Assembly (NCBI GenBank): GCA_035498405.1
Contig: DATKAE010000089.1
Span: forward strand, 18,527 to 82,526
Length of the DNA: 64,000 bases
Direction: 5' to 3'
Source: DATBFU01 sp035498405
GTDB lineage: Bacteria > Acidobacteriota > Thermoanaerobaculia > UBA5066 > Gp7-AA6
The notes beneath the pieces are model-generated. The model searched no databases. It was given only the letters and a program-made list of their open reading frames with translations, and was not told the origin of the DNA. Shown in pieces: positions 52,172 through 61,709 of the stretch (its first letter is position 1; every line of letters begins with the position of its first letter). Both the position numbers and the translations under genes were made by a program.

Positions 52172-53139
52172 GCCAGAAAGCGAACCAGTTCCGAATCGGG
52201 CTGTTCATCGTCGGGGGAACGGCGATCCTCCTGACGGCCCTGTTCCTCTTCGGAATCCGAAGCGCCTTCCAGCGCACGTACGAATTCGAAACGTACGTCA
52301 CGACGGATGTCGAGGGCCTTTCCGTCGGCTCGCCGGTCGAACTGCGGGGCGTCACGATCGGGAAGGTCAAGGAGATCGGATTCAGCTGGTTGCTTTACGA
52401 CCCGCGGGAGCCCCGCTGCGTCGTCGTTCGCTGCGAGATCCGACAGAGCATCACCCCGGCGGAGGTGACGCCCTCGAAATTCCCGTCGATGGCCACGACT
52501 CTGGTCGAGCAAGGGATGCGCGCCGTTCTGCAGACCCAGGCCATTACCGGTTCGAGCATCATCACCCTGCAGAACCTGGACCCGGCCAAGTACCCGCCGC
52601 TCAAGTTTCCCTGGAAGCCGAAATACTTCTATGTCCCCTCGGCGCCGAGCGAGCTCGGCCGGATGCTCAAGGCGATCGACCAGACCCTGGCGAATCTGCA
52701 GAAGTTCGACATCGAGAGGCTCGTGAACAGCCTCGACCGTACGCTCGTGACCGCCAATACCGCGTTGCAGAAGCTCGGCGAGCTCGACGTCAAGGGCATC
52801 TCGCACAACGCGAACCAGGTTCTGGCGGAGGCTAGCGGCGCCGTGACCGAGATCAAGGGGCTGGTCGCCGACGCGCGAACGAGCCTGCGGAGCATGAGGC
52901 TCGGCGAGGTGAGCCAGGACGCCACGAGAGCCATCAACGACCTCGACGCCCGGCTGACCGCGTTGCTCGACAAGCTGAATGCGATCGACGTTCGTTCGTT
53001 GAACGACACACTCGCCGGCACGCGAGAGGCGGCTCGGAATCTGAACGATGCGCTGGAGGAGCTGAAGCGGTACCCGTCCGGCTTTATTCTCGGAGCCGCT
53101 CCTCCGCCGGCGAAGGGGCTCGAGAAGGAGAAGAAGTGA
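52168..53139 (+). CDS. MlaD-family MCE-domain protein
   Basis: 323 residues. One N-terminal membrane helix (QFRIGLFIVGGTAILLTALFLFGI) and a periplasmic MCE domain (YVTTDVEGLSVGSPVELRGVTIGKVKEI, 40-110), then a long helical part (ARTSLRSMRLGEVSQ, LDARLTALLDKLNAI) as in MlaD proteins of other phyla. It forms the periplasmic ring that handles lipids and docks on the MlaE permease. Stop overlaps the next gene. Confidence 0.93.
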   Translation: MSQKANQFRIGLFIVGGTAILLTALFLFGIRSAFQRTYEFETYVTTDVEGLSVGSPVELRGVTIGKVKEIGFSWLLYDPREPRCVVVRCEIRQSITPAEVTPSKFPSMATTLVEQGMRAVLQTQAITGSSIITLQNLDPAKYPPLKFPWKPKYFYVPSAPSELGRMLKAIDQTLANLQKFDIERLVNSLDRTLVTANTALQKLGELDVKGISHNANQVLAEASGAVTEIKGLVADARTSLRSMRLGEVSQDATRAINDLDARLTALLDKLNAIDVRSLNDTLAGTREAARNLNDALEELKRYPSGFILGAAPPPAKGLEKEKK

Positions 53140-53786
53140 TGACGCGAGTTGCCTGCAGGAAATCGGCGGCCCGCGCGCTCCTTCTCGCCGCGACCCTCGT
53201 GCTCGCCGGGTGCACGTCCAAGGTGGTGATCGTGCCCCAGTCTTTCATGATCGATCCTCCCGCTCCGAGGCTGGGAGCAGCTCCCACGGAAGGATCGATC
53301 CTGTCGCTCCGCCCCGTCTTCATCGCGCCGGTCTACTCGGGGACGGCGCTCGTCTACCGGCTGGGCGAGCATCGGGTCGAGAGCGATCCTTACGCCCGAT
53401 TCGGCTCGGCTCCCGCCTCGATGCTCACAACTGCAATTTTCGGGTACCTGCGGGATGCGAGCTTCGTGAGAGACGTGGTGGTCGCCGGAGAGAGCCTTCG
53501 CACGGATGCGGTGATCGAACCTTTCGCAGGCGAGCTCTGTGGCGACTTCAGCAACTCGAGCGACCCGGTGGCCGTCATCACGCTGCAGTTTCGCGTCTTG
53601 ACGTCCGGCGGCGGCACGACGCCCGTCAGAGAGCTTCTGCTGCACACGTACTCCCAACGGACGCACATCCGGGAGCGCACGGCCGCGGAGGTGGTCGCGG
53701 CCTGGAACACGGGTCTTGCGGCGATCATGAAGGAGTTCCTCGTCGACTTGAAAGCCGTCGTGCCGCCCCGCCAGCCCGCCAGCTGA
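53136..53786 (+). CDS. ABC-type transport auxiliary lipoprotein (PqiC/DUF330-like)
   Basis: 216 residues; ATG at 53139 or GTG at 53136. Lipobox LAGC follows a clear signal, and the mature part begins SKVVIVPQSFMIDPPAPRLG, then RPVFIAPVYSGTALVYRLGEHRVESDPYARFGSAPASML, which fits the auxiliary lipoproteins that accompany MCE systems (PqiC/LetC type). It sits in the outer membrane and may link the lipid transporter across the periplasm. Confidence 0.87.
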   Translation: MMTRVACRKSAARALLLAATLVLAGCTSKVVIVPQSFMIDPPAPRLGAAPTEGSILSLRPVFIAPVYSGTALVYRLGEHRVESDPYARFGSAPASMLTTAIFGYLRDASFVRDVVVAGESLRTDAVIEPFAGELCGDFSNSSDPVAVITLQFRVLTSGGGTTPVRELLLHTYSQRTHIRERTAAEVVAAWNTGLAAIMKEFLVDLKAVVPPRQPAS

Positions 53787-53839
53787 GGCCGGGTGACCGG
53801 GAACTGGTCCTCGCCGCGTTTCTCGCGAGGGGAAAGCTC

Positions 53840-54496
53840 GTGCCGGGACCGGACGTCGCGGAGCCGGCCAGGGCGGAATACGCGGTTCGCTGGGATCCAT
53901 CGGAAGGAGGCCTCCGGGACGCCAAGGCCCTCCTCGCCTTTCTGGGCGCGCTCGGGGTGACCGGCGAGGTCTACGAGGTCCGGTACTTCGACCTTCCGAG
54001 GCCCGACGGCGCGCCTGCTGACTCGACGGTCATTCTCCGGCAGCGCCGTAAGGGCGGAGCCGAGGCCGAGCTCCGCCTGAAGTACAGGCGAGATCGGCCC
54101 CTCGCGGGTCCATGGCAGTGCCCCGCCGGGAGCCCTTTTCAGAAGAAGGAGGAGGTGGACGTCTTCGTCGCCGGAACGGGAGACTCGAGCCGTGTGTATT
54201 CCTACAGCTGCGATCTCGCGAGCGAGGAGCCGCCGCGCTCGCTCTCGGCAGTTCCCAAAGAGTGCGCGTCTCGCGTCGTTCGGTACTCGCATGACGGACT
54301 GAAGATCGAGGAATGGACTCTCCCCGGAGGGCGCAGGCAGCTCGAGGTGTCGCGCTCGGCGACCAACAGCCGCGAGGAGCTCCGGCGATTCGAGCAGCTG
54401 GTATCCCGGCTTCGGGAAAAAGGCATTCAGCCGATTAGCCGCAGCAAGACGGAGCTCGGCAGCCAGTGCCCGGAAGAGGGCTCGCCCGGGCGCTAA
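53840..54496 (+). CDS. CYTH-like domain protein
   Basis: 218 residues from GTG 53840 with AGGGGAAA before it. EYAVRWDPS at the start, YEVRYFDLPRPDGAPADSTVILRQRRKG and EAELRLKYRRDRP look like the CYTH tunnel fold (strands with charged residues facing a triphosphate tunnel, RxR and KxK patterns). The middle holds Cys pairs (WQCPAGS, SYSCDLA). It has no signal. It could bind a phosphorylated ligand; no enzymatic proof. It follows the Mla genes and its stop overlaps the convergent glycosidase. Confidence 0.65.
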   Translation: MPGPDVAEPARAEYAVRWDPSEGGLRDAKALLAFLGALGVTGEVYEVRYFDLPRPDGAPADSTVILRQRRKGGAEAELRLKYRRDRPLAGPWQCPAGSPFQKKEEVDVFVAGTGDSSRVYSYSCDLASEEPPRSLSAVPKECASRVVRYSHDGLKIEEWTLPGGRRQLEVSRSATNSREELRRFEQLVSRLREKGIQPISRSKTELGSQCPEEGSPGR

Positions 54497-57177
54497 CCGA
54501 GCTCGTCGAGGAGCTTCGCGACCAGCCCCGTCCAACCCGTCTGGTGGCTCGCGCCCAGGCCGGCGCCGGTATCGCCGTGGAAGTACTCGTGGAAGAGAAG
54601 GAGATTCTTCCAGTGAGGGTCGCGCTGAAAGGTCTCATATTTTCCGAAGACCGGGCGACGCCCGCTGGCGTCGGGCAGGAAGAGGCGCGAGAGCCGCCGA
54701 GCGATTTCGCGAGAGACCTCGTGGAGGTCCATCATTCGTCCGGAGCCCGTCGGGCATTCGACCTTGAAGGAGTCGCCGAAGTACATGTGGTAGCGCTTCA
54801 GGGACTCGAGGATCAGGTAGTTGATCGGAAACCAGATCGGCCCGCGCCAGTTGGAGTTGCCGCCGAAGAGCCGGGTACGCGATTCGCCGGGCTCGTAGTC
54901 GAGCCGGAAGTCCTGGCCGCGGTCCTGGAGGGCATAGGGGTGGTCGCGGTGGTACCGGGAGACCGAGCGGATCCCGAAGGGCGAGAGGAACTCCGACTCG
55001 TCGAGCATGTACCTCAGCACGCGGGTCAGCTGCTCGGGCCTGACGACGCTCATGAGGAGCCTCTCATGCTCTCCGTGCCGCGTCATCGAGGCGCAGCAGT
55101 CGGTCAGGTCTCGCCGGTGTGCGAAGAACCACTCCATTCGGCGCTTGAAGGAGGGGAAACGACTGATCAGCGCCGAATCCCCTGTGACCACAGCCGTCAG
55201 CGGCAGAAGCCCGACTGCGGAGCGGACTCGGATCGGGACCTGACGTCCGTCCGCGTGGTGGAGCTCGTCGTAGAAAAAACCATCCTCCTCGTCCCAGAGG
55301 CCGCCGCCAGGCTCGTCGGGACGCTGCACGGCATGGGCGATGTAGACGAAGTGCTCCCAGAACTTGCTCGCCACGTCCTCGTACACGGGATCCTCGCTCG
55401 CGAGCTCGAGCGCCATGCCGAGGAGGTTCAAGCAGTACATCGCCATCCAGCTCGTGCCGTCCGCCTGGCCGAGCACCCAGCCCTCGGGGAGCTTCGTGTT
55501 GCGGTCGAAGATCCCGATGTTGTCGAGCCCGAGGAATCCGCCCTGAAAGATGTTGTTTCCCAGGGCGTCCTTCCGGTTGACCCACCAGTCGAAGTTCAGG
55601 AGGAGCTTGTGGAAGACCCTCTCCAAAAACATCCGATCGGCCTTGCCCGTCTTCGCCCTCTCGATCTGAAACACGCGCAGCGCCGCCCAGGCGTGAACGG
55701 GAGGGTTCACGTCGCCGAAGTTCCATTCGTAGGCGGGGATCTGGCCGTTGGGGTGCATGTACCACTCGCGCAGCATGAGCACGAGCTGGTCCTTGGCGAA
55801 TTGCGCGTCGATGAGCGAATAGACCACGCAGTGGAAGGCGAGATCCCAGGCTGCGAACCAGGGGAACTCCCAGGTGTCCGGCATGGAGATGACGTCGGCG
55901 TTGAAGACGTGCTTCCAGTCGCTGTTGCGACCCTTGAGCCGTTCGGCGGGAGGAGGTGGCTGGCCCGGATCACCCCGGAGCCAGCGGCGCACGTCGTACT
56001 TGTAGAACTGCTTGGACCACAGCATTCCCGCAAAGGCCTGCCGCATGACGTTCTTTTCCTCGGCCGAGAGGCGCTCCGGAATCACGGCGTCATAGAACTC
56101 GTCGGCTTCCTTCTTGCGGAGCGCGAGGGTCCGGTCGAAGTCTTCGCCGAGGGGGTCGGAGTCCACCCCGGCGGCGTCGGTCAGACGCAGCCGTATCCGA
56201 GCGCGCCCTCCGCCCGGGATCTCGTGTCGATACCGCACGGCGGCCTTGGTGCCGTGCCGGGCCGGGTTGACCGCGGCGCCGTTTCCCAGGACGACGTGCT
56301 CGTGGAAGGCGTCCTTGACGTAGGGCGTGGGGCTCGCTTCGCCGAAGAGGCGCTCGGAGTTGGTCTCGTTCTCGGTGAAGAGAAGCTCTGATCCCGGTTG
56401 GCCGTGGAGGTACCTCCGGCCGAGATACGGCTCGCGCAGCTCGATTGCGGTCAGACCGTCCGTCCGGTCGACGGCGAAGAGCTCCGGTCGTGTCCGACCC
56501 GACCGCCACGACCAGGTGTTGCGGAACCAGATCGACGGGAGAAGGTCGAGGACCGCCGCTTCCGGCCCCCGGTTCTCGGCCGTGATTTGGATCAGGATGT
56601 CCTCCGGGCCCGCCTTTGCGTATTCGACGAACACGTCGAAGTACCGGCTTTCCGAGAAGATGCCCGTGTCGAGCAGCTCGTATTCGGGCTCCTCGATCGT
56701 GCGCCGGCGGTTTTCCTCGAGCAGATGCCGGTACGGGTACTCGGCCTGCGGGTACTTGTACAGGTACTTCATGTACGAATGCGTCGGGGTCGAGTCGAGG
56801 TAGAACCAGTATTCCTTGACGTCCTCGCCGTGGTTGCCTTCGGAGTTGGCGAGCCCGAACGGCCGCTCCTTCAGGAACGGGTCCTTCCCGTTCCAGAGCG
56901 CCACCGCGAAGCAGACGAGCTGATGACGGTCGCTGAGGCCTCCCAGGCCGTCCTCGCTCCACCGGTAGGCGCGCGAGCGCGCGTGGCCGTGCGGAAAATA
57001 GTCCCAGGCGGTTCCGTTCGGGCTGTAGTCCTCCCGGACGGTGCCCCAGGCTCGCTCCGACAAATAGGGACCCCAGCGGTTCCAGTGCGCGACACGACGG
57101 CTGTTCTCGTCGATGCGCCGGCCTTCCGCGGTGTCTGCCGGCTTCGGCTTCACTGCTCTAGGACGGGGTCCTGCCAT
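54493..57177 (-). CDS. Large glycosidase, GH63/MGH1-like
   Basis: 894 residues from ATG 57177. Many segments fit a GH63-type (alpha/alpha)6 barrel: DRHQLVCFAVALWNGKDPFLKERPFGLAN, ALIPAY-like QIPAYEWNFGDVNPPVHAWAALRV, FEWFPWFAAWDLAFHCVVYSLID and GSNLLEK-like WRGPIWFPINYLILESLKRYHMYFG. No signal peptide. The start overlaps zwf by 28 bp, so this is the last gene of the pentose-phosphate operon. Candidate role: release of glucose from glycogen, trehalose-like or mannosylglycerate substrates. Substrate cannot be fixed. Confidence 0.85.
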   Translation of the reverse strand: MAGPRPRAVKPKPADTAEGRRIDENSRRVAHWNRWGPYLSERAWGTVREDYSPNGTAWDYFPHGHARSRAYRWSEDGLGGLSDRHQLVCFAVALWNGKDPFLKERPFGLANSEGNHGEDVKEYWFYLDSTPTHSYMKYLYKYPQAEYPYRHLLEENRRRTIEEPEYELLDTGIFSESRYFDVFVEYAKAGPEDILIQITAENRGPEAAVLDLLPSIWFRNTWSWRSGRTRPELFAVDRTDGLTAIELREPYLGRRYLHGQPGSELLFTENETNSERLFGEASPTPYVKDAFHEHVVLGNGAAVNPARHGTKAAVRYRHEIPGGGRARIRLRLTDAAGVDSDPLGEDFDRTLALRKKEADEFYDAVIPERLSAEEKNVMRQAFAGMLWSKQFYKYDVRRWLRGDPGQPPPPAERLKGRNSDWKHVFNADVISMPDTWEFPWFAAWDLAFHCVVYSLIDAQFAKDQLVLMLREWYMHPNGQIPAYEWNFGDVNPPVHAWAALRVFQIERAKTGKADRMFLERVFHKLLLNFDWWVNRKDALGNNIFQGGFLGLDNIGIFDRNTKLPEGWVLGQADGTSWMAMYCLNLLGMALELASEDPVYEDVASKFWEHFVYIAHAVQRPDEPGGGLWDEEDGFFYDELHHADGRQVPIRVRSAVGLLPLTAVVTGDSALISRFPSFKRRMEWFFAHRRDLTDCCASMTRHGEHERLLMSVVRPEQLTRVLRYMLDESEFLSPFGIRSVSRYHRDHPYALQDRGQDFRLDYEPGESRTRLFGGNSNWRGPIWFPINYLILESLKRYHMYFGDSFKVECPTGSGRMMDLHEVSREIARRLSRLFLPDASGRRPVFGKYETFQRDPHWKNLLLFHEYFHGDTGAGLGASHQTGWTGLVAKLLDELG

Positions 57178-58550
57178 CCTTCGAGACCGGCAGTGAGAAG
57201 GTTCGCCTCGTCGGGTCCCCAGGTCCCGGGCTCGTAGGCGTGGACCGGGGTGACGTTGCCGAGGATGGGGTTGACGACCCTCCACGCTGCCTCGACCGCG
57301 TCCTCGCGCACGAAGAGTGTGGGATCGCCCTTCATCGCATCGGTCAGGAGGCGCTCGTACGCGTCCACCTCGTCCTTGCCGGCGTCGCGAACCGCCATGA
57401 GCTCGGTCGGAACCGAGCCCTGCTCGGTGCCCGGTTTCTTGACGCGCGCCCCGATCGAGATCGCGATCTTCGGCCCCAGCCGGAAGCGGAAGTAGTTGCT
57501 CTCTTCGGGCGAGAGTCGCGAGAGCGGAGGCGGCTTCAAGTCCACGATGACCTCCGTTGCGGTCAGCGGAAGGCTCTTTCCAGCACGGATCAGGAACGGA
57601 ACACCCGCCCAGCGCCACGATTCCACCTCGAGGCGCACGGCGGCGAAGGTCTCGACGGTCGAGGCCGGCGCGACACCGGGCTCCTTGCGGTAACCGCTGA
57701 ACTGGCCCCGCACGACCTCGTCGGGCCGGAGCGGGCGGATCGCCCGGAAGACCTTCACCTGCTCGTCGCGGATGCGATCGGCCTCGATCGAGATCGGCGG
57801 CTCCATGGCGAGGTAGCCGACGACCTGGAGGAGGTGATTCTGGATGACGTCGCGGATCGCGCCGGTCTCGTCGTAGAACTTGCCCCGCCCCTGGACGCCG
57901 AACTGCTCCGCCATGGTGATTTGCACGCAGTCCACGTAATTGCGGTTCCAGATCGGCTCGAGAAACGTGTTCGCGAAGCGGAAGTAGAGCAGGTTCTCGA
58001 CCGCCTCCTTGCCGAGGTAGTGATCGATGCGGAAAACCGAAGGCTCCGGGAATACGGAATGGAGGGTCTGGTTCAGGGCCTGCGCCGTCGCGAAGTCGTG
58101 GCCGAAGGGCTTTTCGATGACGACCCGCGCGCCGTCGGCACAGCCCGACTTGCCGAGCTGCTCGATGACCGCGCCAAACAGGCTCGGCGGGATCGCGAGG
58201 TAGTGGGTCGGGTGTTTGGCGGCGCCGAGGGCCTTCTTCAGCTTCGCGAAGGTTCCCGGGTCCGCATAGTCGCCGTCGATGTACTGGAGCAGCGCGACGA
58301 GCTTGCCGAACGCCGCCTCGTCGACGCCGCCTCCATATTCTTTGAGGCTCGCGCGCGCTCGCTCGCGGAGCTGCTCGATCGTCCAGCCCGACTTGGCGAC
58401 ACCGATGACCGGGACCGACAGAGACCCGCGCTTCACCATGCCCTGCAGCGACGGAAAGATCTTCTTGTAGGCCAAATCTCCCGTGGCGCCGAAGAAGACG
58501 AGGGCGTCGGCAGTCACGGGCTGGGAGCCGCCGGCGTCAGCGGACGCCAT
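57150..58550 (-). CDS. zwf: Glucose-6-phosphate 1-dehydrogenase
   Basis: 466 residues. NADP-binding GATGDLAYKKIFPSLQ near the N-terminus, active-site RIDHYLGKEAVENLL, then NRNYVDCVQITMAEQFGVQGRGKFYDETGAIRDVIQNHLLQV. It catalyses the first step of the oxidative pentose phosphate pathway. It overlaps ppgK by 14 bp and the glycosidase by 28 bp. Confidence 0.97.
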   Translation of the reverse strand: MASADAGGSQPVTADALVFFGATGDLAYKKIFPSLQGMVKRGSLSVPVIGVAKSGWTIEQLRERARASLKEYGGGVDEAAFGKLVALLQYIDGDYADPGTFAKLKKALGAAKHPTHYLAIPPSLFGAVIEQLGKSGCADGARVVIEKPFGHDFATAQALNQTLHSVFPEPSVFRIDHYLGKEAVENLLYFRFANTFLEPIWNRNYVDCVQITMAEQFGVQGRGKFYDETGAIRDVIQNHLLQVVGYLAMEPPISIEADRIRDEQVKVFRAIRPLRPDEVVRGQFSGYRKEPGVAPASTVETFAAVRLEVESWRWAGVPFLIRAGKSLPLTATEVIVDLKPPPLSRLSPEESNYFRFRLGPKIAISIGARVKKPGTEQGSVPTELMAVRDAGKDEVDAYERLLTDAMKGDPTLFVREDAVEAAWRVVNPILGNVTPVHAYEPGTWGPDEANLLTAGLEGWQDPVLEQ

Positions 58551-59265
58551 AGGAGTTCTCCTTCCCGACCCAGAGCGCGAGGCCGCCGAAGAGGCCTTCG
58601 GTGTTCGAGACGATCTTGACGCGGGGTGGCAGCTCGAAGTCGATCTTCTCGGCGTTGCCGCCCCCGATGTAAAGGCGGTCGTAGTTGAAGAGCTCGGCCA
58701 GGGAGTCGATCGCGCGGCGGACCCGGCGGTTCCACTTCTTCTTGCCGACCTTCTTCAGGGCCTTCTTCCCGAGCTCCTCCTCGTAGGTCCTCTCGTTCCA
58801 GCCGGCGTGGTGGGCGAGCTGCATGTTCGGGACGAGCCGGCCGTCGATGAAGAGCGCCGAGCCGAAACCGGTGCCGAGAGTGATGACGAGCTCGACGCCC
58901 TGGCCCTTGACGGATCCCAACCCTTGAACGTCGGCGTCGTTGGCGGTGCGAACCGGCCGACCGAGCTCCTTCGTGAGCACGCGGTCCAGGTCGACGCCGA
59001 TCCACGCCTCGTGCAGGTTGGCGGCGGTCTCGACGACGCCCTTGCGCACGACGCCGGGAAAGCCGACGGAGACCCGGTCGAACTCGCCTTGCTGTTTCGC
59101 GAGTGAGAGGATCGCCTTGACCACGGCCGCGGGTGTGGCAGGGCGAGGCGTATCCACCCGCAGGCGCTCGGTCAAGGCCTTGCCGTCCGTGCCGACGACG
59201 AGCGTCTTGATGCCGCTGCCGCCGATGTCGATGCAGAGGGTCCGCGGGTTCTCGCCCTCAGCCAT
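58537..59265 (-). CDS. ppgK: Polyphosphate-type glucokinase (ROK-like)
   Basis: 242 residues. ATP/polyP-binding CIDIGGSGIKTLVVG, GFPGVVRKGVV, NDADVQGLGSV (catalytic Asp) and LGTGFGSALFIDGRLV are clear. The ROK zinc motif (CxCGxxGC) is absent and a Lys-rich region is present (GKKALKKVGKKKW), as in polyphosphate glucokinases. It supplies glucose 6-phosphate to Zwf. Overlaps its neighbours. Confidence 0.88.
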   Translation of the reverse strand: MAEGENPRTLCIDIGGSGIKTLVVGTDGKALTERLRVDTPRPATPAAVVKAILSLAKQQGEFDRVSVGFPGVVRKGVVETAANLHEAWIGVDLDRVLTKELGRPVRTANDADVQGLGSVKGQGVELVITLGTGFGSALFIDGRLVPNMQLAHHAGWNERTYEEELGKKALKKVGKKKWNRRVRRAIDSLAELFNYDRLYIGGGNAEKIDFELPPRVKIVSNTEGLFGGLALWVGKENSYGVR

Positions 59266-59266
59266 C

Positions 59267-60286
59267 CTAGTGGCCCTCCTTCTTCTCCACGTGCCCTCCG
59301 AACTCGTAGCGCATGGCCGAGAGGAGCTTGTTGGCGAAGTCGGCCTCTCCCCGCGAGGCGAAACGCTCGTAGAGGGCGGCGGTCAGGACCTCCGCCGGCG
59401 CGCCCTCGTCGATGGCGGCCAGGATCGTCCAGCGGCCCTCGCCGGAGTCCGAGACCCGGCCCGAGAAGTCTTCGAGCGAGGGCGACTTCAGGAGCGCGAT
59501 CGCGGTCAGGTCGAGGAGCCACGAGGCGATCACGCTGCCGCGGCGCCAGACCTCGGCGACATCCGGCAGGTTCAGGTCGTACTGGTAGTGCTCGGGGTGG
59601 CGCAGGGGAGTCGTCTCGGCGTCCACCGTGCGGGCGGTCTTCCCGACGTTGGCGTGCTTCAGGATGTTCAGGCCCTCGGCGTAAGCGGCCATGATTCCGT
59701 ACTCGATCCCGTTGTGGACCATCTTGACGAAGTGGCCGGCTCCGGAGGGCCCGCAGTGCAGGTATCCCTCCTCGGCCGTGCCACCGGCTTTCTCGCGGCC
59801 CGGTGTGCGCGGGATGTCGCCCCGCCCCGGGGCGATCGTCTTGAAGATCGGGTCGAGGCGCTCCACGGCCTCCTTGTCGCCGCCGATCATCATGCAGTAG
59901 CCGCGCTCGAGGCCCCAGACGCCGCCGCTCGTGCCGACGTCCACGTAATGGATTCCCTTGGCGCGCAGTTCCTGCTGACGGCGGATGTCATCGATGTAGT
60001 ACGAGTTTCCGCCGTCGATGATCGTGTCGTCCTTCTGCATCGCGGGGGCGAGCTCCGCCACCGTGCCGTCCACGGCCGCGGCCGGGACCATCAGCCACGC
60101 CGCGCGCGGCGGTTTGAGCTTCGAGACGAAGTCCTCGAGCGAAGAGGCGCCGACCGCGCCCTCACCCCCGAGCTGCTTGACCGCTGAGGCGCTGCGGTCG
60201 TAGACGACGCACTGGTGTCCGTTCTTCATGAGACGCCGCACCATGTTGGCGCCCATGCGGCCGAGGCCGATCATCCCGAGCTGCAT
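59267..60286 (-). CDS. gnd: 6-phosphogluconate dehydrogenase, decarboxylating
   Basis: 339 residues from ATG 60286, with GAGGAGGAG upstream. NAD(P) site MIGLGRMGANMVRRL, then DVGTSGGVWGLERGYCMMIGGD, GPSGAGHFVKMVHNGIEYGIM with the catalytic Lys, and a short C-terminal domain, i.e. the short GndA/YqeC type. It converts 6-phosphogluconate to ribulose 5-phosphate. No 6-phosphogluconolactonase gene is nearby. Confidence 0.95.
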   Translation of the reverse strand: MQLGMIGLGRMGANMVRRLMKNGHQCVVYDRSASAVKQLGGEGAVGASSLEDFVSKLKPPRAAWLMVPAAAVDGTVAELAPAMQKDDTIIDGGNSYYIDDIRRQQELRAKGIHYVDVGTSGGVWGLERGYCMMIGGDKEAVERLDPIFKTIAPGRGDIPRTPGREKAGGTAEEGYLHCGPSGAGHFVKMVHNGIEYGIMAAYAEGLNILKHANVGKTARTVDAETTPLRHPEHYQYDLNLPDVAEVWRRGSVIASWLLDLTAIALLKSPSLEDFSGRVSDSGEGRWTILAAIDEGAPAEVLTAALYERFASRGEADFANKLLSAMRYEFGGHVEKKEGH

Positions 60287-60374
60287 TCGCTCCTCCTCGT
60301 GGTCGGCAGGGTGGATCGGAGCATATCTGACCACGGCTCTCGCCTCGTGGCCTCATGCCGTTCCTGGCGCCCTG

Positions 60375-61019
60375 CTAGAAACTGACGGCGATCGAGGAGA
60401 CGACGGTCGGTGTTTCCCAGCCGGGATTGAAGACGTAGACGTTGAGTTTCAGGCTCTTGTACTTGAAGCCGACGAAGAAGCCCCGCTGCAAGTCGAGGCC
60501 GGTTTGGTACAGGCGGGTTCGCTGCGACGCAATGCCGATGGTCAACCAGTCGAGCGGCGAGTAGCCGAGCTGCGCCCAGTTGTAGAAGAAGTTGTTGGCG
60601 GAGTCCTCGACGTCGAAGACGTACTCGCCCTCGCTGTAGAACTCGAAGCGGCCATAGGAGAGGGTGAGCTCGTATCCCGGCGCGACCCCTCGCGTGTCGC
60701 CGAAGACGCCGCCCGCCATGAGCGTCGCGTCGAGCCGCAGCTTTTCCCCGGCGCCCAGGTTCCAGCCGACCCAGACCGAGGCCGCCTTCGGGCCCTCGTA
60801 ATTGTAGCGGCTCTCCAGGTGCAGGGCCCCCCGGTCGGCCATGACCGTGGGCTGGGCGTAGTGGTGGTCCTCGGGCGGGAAGTAGCCATAGACGCTGGCA
60901 TTGAACTCCCAGCCGGGCGGCTTCTCGGCCGCAGGCTCGGCAGGGACTTCCTGGGCCGCGGCCACGGCGGCATGGAGGACGAGCAGCGCCGCGAGCGCGA
61001 GCCGAACCGGCGCGTTCAT
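60375..61019 (-). CDS. Outer-membrane beta-barrel-like protein, unknown
   Basis: 214 residues. Signal peptide (LALAALLVLHAAVAAAQ), then alternating strands (FEFYSEGEYVFDVEDSANNFFYNWAQL, WLTIGIASQRTRLYQTGLDLQRGFFVGFKYK) and a terminal strand PTVVSSIAVSF ending in Phe, typical for BAM export. It is translationally coupled (ATGA at 61016-61019) to the VIT-like gene upstream. Role unknown. Confidence 0.75.
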   Translation of the reverse strand: MNAPVRLALAALLVLHAAVAAAQEVPAEPAAEKPPGWEFNASVYGYFPPEDHHYAQPTVMADRGALHLESRYNYEGPKAASVWVGWNLGAGEKLRLDATLMAGGVFGDTRGVAPGYELTLSYGRFEFYSEGEYVFDVEDSANNFFYNWAQLGYSPLDWLTIGIASQRTRLYQTGLDLQRGFFVGFKYKSLKLNVYVFNPGWETPTVVSSIAVSF

Positions 61020-61696
61020 CCTCCGAGCGCGATCGTCAGGGCGACGAGCGCGGCTCCGATGCCGACCATGACGAGGCCGAACCGCCAGGGGTGGCCGCCC
61101 GAATACTTCGCCAGCTTGTAGCCGCCCAGGAAGAGCAGGGCGATCGCGATCGCGTTGGAGACGCGCAGCGCCCGCATCGGGTCGCTCATCAGAAGGAAGG
61201 GGATGACGACCGGGAAGGTCGAAAGAAAAACAAAGAGAAATACCCCGAGTGCTCCGCGAAAGTCGTCTTTGTCGAAGAAGATGCGCTTCGGAGGTTCGGG
61301 CAATGTGGCCAGCCGCTCCCGCAGCGTTTCGAGGTCTCCCGGGCGCAGCACCGAGACGAGGACCGGCGGCAGCGCATCGGCGATCAGAGAGTGCGCCTTC
61401 GCGGGATCGGCGGTTTCGCGCAGACGCCGCAGCACGAGGATGCCGTGCCCTCTCTGGCCGACGGAGATCATGACGTAGAAGAACGCGTCGATGATCCCCC
61501 AGGCGAGGTTGCAGCCGAGCGCGGCGATCAGCATGGTCCGGACTTCGTTGTGGCCGCTCGAAGAGGCCGAGAGGGAACCCGTGATCGAAAGGACCATGAT
61601 CAGACCGAATAGGATTTCGGAAATCCTTTCGATGGGATCGAGCGCCCGGCCGCTTTCCGTCTTGCCGTCGGACTTTTCGCGGCTTTCCGGGGTCAT
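61016..61696 (-). CDS. VIT/CCC1-like membrane protein
   Basis: 226 residues. RISEILFGLIMVLSITGSLSAS and the second half, ALGVFLFVFLSTFPVVIPFLLMSDPMRALRVSNAIAIALLFLGGY, are the two membrane parts of the vacuolar-iron-transporter-like family, with a hydrophilic centre between. It may carry iron or manganese. Lies between the CAX and outer-membrane genes. Confidence 0.82.
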   Translation of the reverse strand: MTPESREKSDGKTESGRALDPIERISEILFGLIMVLSITGSLSASSSGHNEVRTMLIAALGCNLAWGIIDAFFYVMISVGQRGHGILVLRRLRETADPAKAHSLIADALPPVLVSVLRPGDLETLRERLATLPEPPKRIFFDKDDFRGALGVFLFVFLSTFPVVIPFLLMSDPMRALRVSNAIAIALLFLGGYKLAKYSGGHPWRFGLVMVGIGAALVALTIALGG

Positions 61697-61709
61697 GGCG
61701 GGTCTCCTG

